64,000 nt of DNA from assembly GCA_022818135.1 (NCBI GenBank), contig JAFMSR010000015.1, positions 22,661,206 to 22,725,205 of the forward strand, read 5' to 3'. The DNA is from Saxidomus purpurata (lineage: Eukaryota; Mollusca; Bivalvia; Venerida; Veneridae). Made by a program: the position numbers and the translations under genes. The notes under the pieces were generated by a model, which was not told where the DNA came from, did no database searches, and saw only the letters and a program-made list of their open reading frames with translations. Positions 58,723-64,000 of this stretch are shown piece after piece; position 1 is the stretch's first letter, and the number at the start of each line of letters is the position of its first letter.

Positions 58723-61700
58723 CTATATGGCTGTGAGGGTCTTTGTTTGTGTAATCTCTACAACCAGTTTGCCGGACCTGATCTGATCACCTTGTTTTCC
58801 TCGTCCTACGAGTGTAACGGACTGGATTGACCTGGTACACTCATCAGCACTGATAAACAGGTGCTTGCCCATGTATGTGTCCTTCAAAATGTTGTTATTC
58901 CAGATCTGAAATAATCAATGCTAAGTGGTTATCTAATATTTTTTTCAATTTTCATATAATTCCACAGTAAAAGTAGAAACCAAGCTTTTTAACATCTAAT
59001 TGTATCTAAAATACATTTTTGTACTTACTTTACACATGGATAGAATTCCGTATTTTGCTTAATTATTTCTGTATATTGCAACACTTAATCTTCATAATTT
59101 TAGGTATTCTTTTAGTGTAGATACCATTCTGGCATCTTTCACAGTGTGGCATGGTTCTCAAATACATGCTGATCTAGCTGAATTTTGTTTTGCTTCTACA
59201 GAAAACCTCTCATAATCTGTACCAATCATTAACTTTCTTAATTTCTGAATCAACCACTTTCCTCTAACCTGAGAATGCTGACATTATCAAAGCATCCCCT
59301 ATGAAGTAGTTAATACTGAAGGAATTTTATTTTCAAGACTCGGGAAATGAAAATATAAAATCTCGCAAAGAAAAAAAATTGTAAGTGCTATGCAACTGAC
59401 AAATTATTAAAGAATAAAAGCTATAATTTTGTTGACAGATAACAGAGATTTTCATTCACATACCTGGACCTTTATTGGGTTTTTGAGAGGATTTTTCCTG
59501 AAGAAGACAGCAGACTGTTTCCACTCTGGATTGCAAGTGTCATTCTTCACACTTGTTGTAACCTTTTCCCCTTCACATTTTATGATACAGTATGGATCTG
59601 CACCTGCAATTTAACAAGAAACTTTCTGTATGCTGTACCTTTTAACCTACTTTACGTGGACACATGTACAGGCATCTTTGAAGAGTTTTTAATACTATAA
59701 GTAAGGTATTTCAAAAGAATTTCAGTTAAGCACAAGCAGATAGTTTACCTAAGTATCACTGCTGAGGAAAGACCCGTGCTAGACTCCCATCCTCTGTAGG
59801 GGACCTGCCAACTTTCTGACACGAAGACTCAGGTTGGTTTAAGGGCTTGAACCAAGGTTATTGAAAGTAATTTCGCAGGAACCATTAGACACACTAAGAT
59901 ATTGTACTAGGACTCTTTCTATTGAAACAACAAAACCATAGTAAAGAGAATACCATAAGTTAAAGAGACTGTTTTACAGATGACTTTAAATGCTTACCAT
60001 CTCTCTCCTGTTTCTCTAAACCTTCAGCTTTGAGAACTTTGATCTGTGTCAACATGACAGGTTGTTTAGCACAGCAGTTCCAAAAGCTTCTCTGAGGCTT
60101 CTCATGAATAAGCTCCCTGAAAAACAAGTTTTAATTAAACATATCTTCGAGAATTTATGTAAACCAATATCAAATCATGTGACAGACATTATGCATAAAC
60201 ACCCAGACACTAATAATCATATCCTTGATTCAAAATAGTGAAAGTCAGCATAGGTAGCGTGAATTAACGTCAGGTAGATTATAAATTTTCCGAATTATTA
60301 GCCAAATAACCATCCAAGTTGACCATCCAATAAGTACTTGTTTAAAGTCTTGTAAAAGTAGCCAACAACAAAACTCACAATTTATTAGATTACTGCACAA
60401 TTTCTTACAAAAGAAAGCTTTGACTGTAATATTTGTGCAACAGACTGGCTACGTTCAATTACCTAAAATCATTCGCTGCCCCTGAATATATCCTAAACAG
60501 AAAATCTTGCTGTACAGCTGGATCGAAGGTACAAGCTAGAATCAAGTATCGCCCCTTATCTAGTTTCAATTTCTGGAAGATTGAGCGGCTGTCACGGAAC
60601 ACGGTGTTTTTAATGACCTCCTGGTATGTGTAGTCATGGATACGATGATGACGATTTTCTTCAACCTACAAGAAGTCGGAAATCCACATTATTTAACATA
60701 ATCACTTCTTCTCTTGATTTTCCATTCTTGTTATTACTGTATATAAGCAAGTATTCACATTAATTTCATTTTCACTCTTTTTTAAGAATATTCCACTTTG
60801 CTATTTCAAGCATTTTGTGAAAGATTCATTTAACATAGATTTATAATCACAGAATTCTCAATTTGCGAAAAAGATTTGAAAATTTCTTCTCATGAAAACT
60901 CCCTGATTTACAGTTTTCTCTGCCAGTAGTAAACATTTCCATATTTATAAACTTGACAAATGTGAAAACTATTTTCTGATCATCTTCTTCGCACATCTCA
61001 CACTTATCTGAATATGTTTGTTTTATTTCTACTGACTATTCAAATGCCCTTTCAAAAGCATATCACTGTGTTTATTTTTGCATCACTTAATGTAAATTAG
61101 TCTTATTTTGGATTGATGAATGTATTTAAAAGTTCCGCAGCATAAGATACAATGTACTTTAGGTAAATGACAATAACGATCATTAAACAGTGTCAAATTT
61201 TAAACATGAGGAAATTGTTAACATGTAGAAACTCAAGGAAATTGTTTACATGTAGAAACTATTCAGCAAGAAGCTTCATTCATATGATTTATGCCACACA
61301 CTTCCTCCGAGACACTGCTGGTTTTAAGCACACAGAGATCACAGCCTGTCCTTATCATCAAGCACATGTACTGGTTTTCCCTTCATCAGAAGACTCAAAC
61401 CTGTAGGTAGCTCAAAGTTTTCTCCACATCTTATTTGCGATATTCATTTTTTCTTTTTTTACCTTCATGATAGTAAAGCCAATGGTGGTATTCCCACTTC
61501 CATTCTGACTTCTTGTACTTTTCTGCATCAGCTGCATCATGCAATCATCTTCATCATCAGTGATGGAAAACACAAACTGTGAAGCATATTACAATAGTTT
61601 TCATCATCACTAATACAAAACTCAAACTGTACTTCCATGATCAAAGAGACAAATCACCATTGTTATCAGTGACTGAAATGTCAGTAAAGAGTTACACATC

Positions 61701-61753
61701 ATCATTTATTAGTGCATCATATCACCACCATCATCATCAATATATTCATCATT

Positions 61754-61784
<31 letters not shown>

Positions 61785-62241
61785 GATACTGTAAAATACA
61801 TAAATCATGAAACTCTGTTAACTCAGTAAGATAAGAATCCAGGATGTCTCAATGTACCTTGATGGTTTGAACATTTTTTCTTAAACATTAATAAAAGTGA
61901 ACTGTTTTGCTTAATAAACATGCTAACTCTTTACACTGTAAATGCACACATAATCCGATGTTAACTTAGAATACTCCTGTTACAGGTAACTGACAAAATC
62001 AAGGAATTTTTCACTGCATCTAGTCACGACACTTATCAAGCTTCATACCCGGTACATTACCTGCGGATTCTTTAGAAAGGTTTCTTTGTTGTTAAGGCAA
62101 CCTCCAGCTAAGTCTGGGGTTTTCCAGGCACTGTGTGCAATCCCTTCATGCCACGTCTTAGACAAACTGAACATGGACGTATTTACCACTCGACAGTAAG
62201 ATACATTCACATAATGGTGACAAAAATCATCGAACGTCATC
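58723..62241 (-). CDS. calpain-5-like protein, C-terminal six exons (partial)
   Basis: Exons 62241-62061, 61576-61463, 60665-60463, 60116-59998, 59603-59464 and 58905-58723 all have AG/GT borders and keep one frame (312 residues visible). The first reads MTFDDFCHHYVNV then CRVVNTSMFSLSKTWHEG, the end of the calpain catalytic region. Next come FVFSITDDED, IGFTIMKVEENRHHRIHDY and GRYLILACTFDP (calpain beta-sandwich domain). The last two and a half exons form a C2 domain (GADPYCIIKCEGEKVTTSVK, NPEWKQSAVFFRKNP, IWNNNILKDTYMGKHLFISA) ending KTLTAI. A terminal C2 domain instead of EF-hands is the calpain-5/6 (TRA-3) architecture. It is an intracellular calcium-regulated cysteine protease if the unseen core keeps its Cys-His-Asn residues. 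Upstream exons lie beyond 64000; the preceding intron exceeds 1.7 kb. No frameshift seen. Confidence 0.92.
61719..61784. repeat. (ATC)n microsatellite
   Basis: Imperfect then perfect CAT/ATC triplets inside a calpain-like intron. They explain the poly-His of the overlapping plus-strand frame. Confidence 0.93.
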
Positions 62242-62473
62242 CTTTAAATAGAAAACAATTGTTCATCAAATCACTGTTGCTGTAAGCTTAGCTTACCCTT
62301 TGTGAAAACTGGTGTTATTTAACCTTTTCTTGGTATCATTGTCTAAATTTCATCTCCTTTTCTGATTAAAGAAAACCTTATTTAACCTGCATATCCACTG
62401 TAAACTTCTATTGTACACCCCTTGGAATAATCATTGGTACTGTCCAACTAGAGATGGTGTCCATTTTTAAACA

Positions 62474-62998
62474 AACTAGAACTGTCACAAGAGTGACGAA
62501 TTATACCCCCACAATACAGCTTTGTCACAGAAGTATGGCAACCATAAGAAAGGAATGGCCACAACGACATAGAGTTGAGTTATTATACAATAACTTGTGT
62601 AAAGGTATTGTTTTAATAGCATACAAAATGTGTAAGGTTGACCTTGACCTTTGTAACCTTGACCCCCAATTTTTTTTGGCTACAATTAATTAACAATTTT
62701 TTTTTAAATATTTTTAGTAACAGTGATCTTGACCTTCACCCTAGTGACCTTCACCCCAATAAATTTTTTTTTGCTTAAAACAATCTAAAAACCAAAAATA
62801 AATAAAAAATCTATTATTAGTAACAGTGACCTTGACCTTGACCCTAGTAACCTTGACCCCGAAATATTTTTTTTTCCTTAAAACAATAAAATAAACTAAA
62901 AATAGATAAAAATCCATTTATAGTAACAGTGACCTTGACCCCTAGTGACCTTGACCCCGAATTTTTTTTTTTGCTTAAAACAATATAAAAACTAACAA
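62474..62998. mobile_element. element with 103-bp units and CTAGAACTGTCAC head
   Basis: The head CTAGAACTGTCACAAGAGTG with ACGAATTATACCCCCAC is followed by three to four units anchored on GTAACAGTGANCTTGACC (62716, 62819, 62922; period 103). Each has CCTTGACCCC and an AT-rich T-run part. It abuts the next element and lies in the calpain-like intron. Confidence 0.75.
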
Positions 62999-64000
62999 GA
63001 GGGCCAAGATGGCCCTATATCGCTCGCCTTGGTACAAGTCCACTTGCCTGGTGGAAGATCACTAGATAATGTTATATAAGTTTTCCTATATACGCCTTTG
63101 TAAAACAAATGATCCCCCCGCGCGGGGTCAATTTTGATCCGAGGGTCATAATTTGAACAATCTTGGTAGAAGTCCTCTAGCTAATGCTACCTGCCAAATA
63201 TCTAAGCTCTAGGCCTTGTGGTTTCAGATAAGAAGATTTTTAAAGTTTTTCCTACATAAGCCTATGTAAAACTGTGGGGTCAATTTTGATCCGGGGCTCA
63301 TAATTTGAACAATCTTGGTAGAGGTCCACTAGCCATTGCTACATGCCAAATATCTTAGCTCTAGGCCTTGTGGTTTCAGAGAAGAAGATTTTTGAAGTTT
63401 TTCCTACATAAGCCTATGTAAAACTAAGTGACCCCCCGTGCGGGGTCAATTTTGATCAGGGGCTCATAATTTGAACAATCTTGGTAGAGGTCCACTAGCC
63501 AATGCTACATGCCAAATATCTAAGCTCTAGGCCTTGTGGTTTCAGAGAAGAAGATTTTTAAAGTTTTTCCTATATATTCCTATGCAAAACTAAGTGACCA
63601 CCCCGCAGGGTCAATTTTGACCCAGGGGGTCATAATTTGAACAATCTTGGTAGATGTCCACTAGCAATGCTACATGCCAAATATCTTAGCTCTAGGCCTT
63701 GTGGTTTCAGAGAAGAAGATTTTTAAAGTTTTTCCTATATATGCGTATGCAAAAATTAAGTGCCCACCCGCGCAGGGTCAATTTTGACCTGGGGGTCATA
63801 ATTTGAACAATCTTGGTAGAGGTCCACTAGACAATGCTACATGCCAAATATCTAAGCTCTAGGCCTTGTGGTTTCAGAGAAGAAGATTTTTTAAGTTTTT
63901 ACTATTTGTTGCCATAGCAACCAGAGTTCTGCATGGAATGGAATTCTTTGAACAATTTTGGTAGAGTTTCATGCAAGGAACATTCCTGCATAGTTTTATC
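62999..64000. mobile_element. element with 166-bp units, runs off the window
   Basis: The head AGAGGGCCAAGATGGCCCTA plus TATCGCTCGCC is of the 51232 family. Units anchored on TCTTGGTAGA start at 63161, 63313, 63479, 63645 and 63811 (mainly 166 bp), each with GCTCTAGGCCTTGTGGTTTC and a GGGGTCAATTTTGA motif. A worn unit begins near 63956. The 3' end is outside the window. Confidence 0.85.

Noticed and set aside
61579..61794. Frame with a poly-His stretch
   Set aside because: Produced by the ATC microsatellite in a calpain-like intron, on the opposite strand.

Overview
The window is eukaryotic nuclear DNA, most probably from a marine bivalve mollusc. It is AT-rich and gene-poor, and its genes have short exons with GT-AG introns. 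It is crowded with dispersed elements built from 100-170 bp tandem repeats, with heads such as GGGCC..ATGGCCC..TCGCTC and tails such as GTGAGCTAAAA, a style I associate with bivalve genomes. No bacterial, organellar or viral gene block is seen. The species cannot be named from the sequence alone.

Layout. 1-8.7 kb and 13.1-17.9 kb hold a compound segmental duplication. Its unit pairs a small exon of a protein with a His...Cys layout like permuted papain/NlpC-P60 folds (three copies: 523, 2026, 13084, all decayed or partial) with a TNF-ligand-like gene. The TNF part is intact at 15544-17933 (gene A, five exons, 381 aa) and is a deleted, frameshifted pseudogene at 7137-8720. A 1.9 kb, 31-bp-unit minisatellite has expanded at the 3' end of the second papain-like copy. 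A second, more diverged TNF-ligand gene (gene B, five exons, 474 aa) lies at 22649-26269. Both intact genes encode type II membrane proteins with a CxxC...CC stalk, a helical neck and a C-terminal TNF homology domain, and their exon phases match exactly.

26-41 kb is a repeat-rich stretch. It has a broken copy of the 41.6-43.0 kb gene split by a MULE-like transposon remnant. It also has a 469-bp LTR-only element (TRIM-like, 182-bp LTRs, CAGT target duplication) inserted in a GC-rich 29-bp minisatellite, several satellite-bearing elements, and an inverted duplication of an exon-like segment (40.07-40.75 kb).

41596-43002 is an intact single-exon gene for a 468-aa protein with a death-fold/CARD-like N-terminus, a helical middle and three predicted membrane segments. 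43-58.7 kb is mostly repeats, palindromic elements and gene-free DNA. 58723-62241 holds the last six exons of a calpain-5-like gene on the minus strand (calpain beta-sandwich domain plus C2 domain). Its protease-core exons are not in the window. The right end is a 166-bp-unit element that runs off the edge.

Functional theme: TNF ligands and a death-fold membrane protein suggest, but do not prove, an innate-immunity or cell-death neighbourhood undergoing local duplication. All splice joins were read by eye from consensus sites and frame continuity. No database search was possible.
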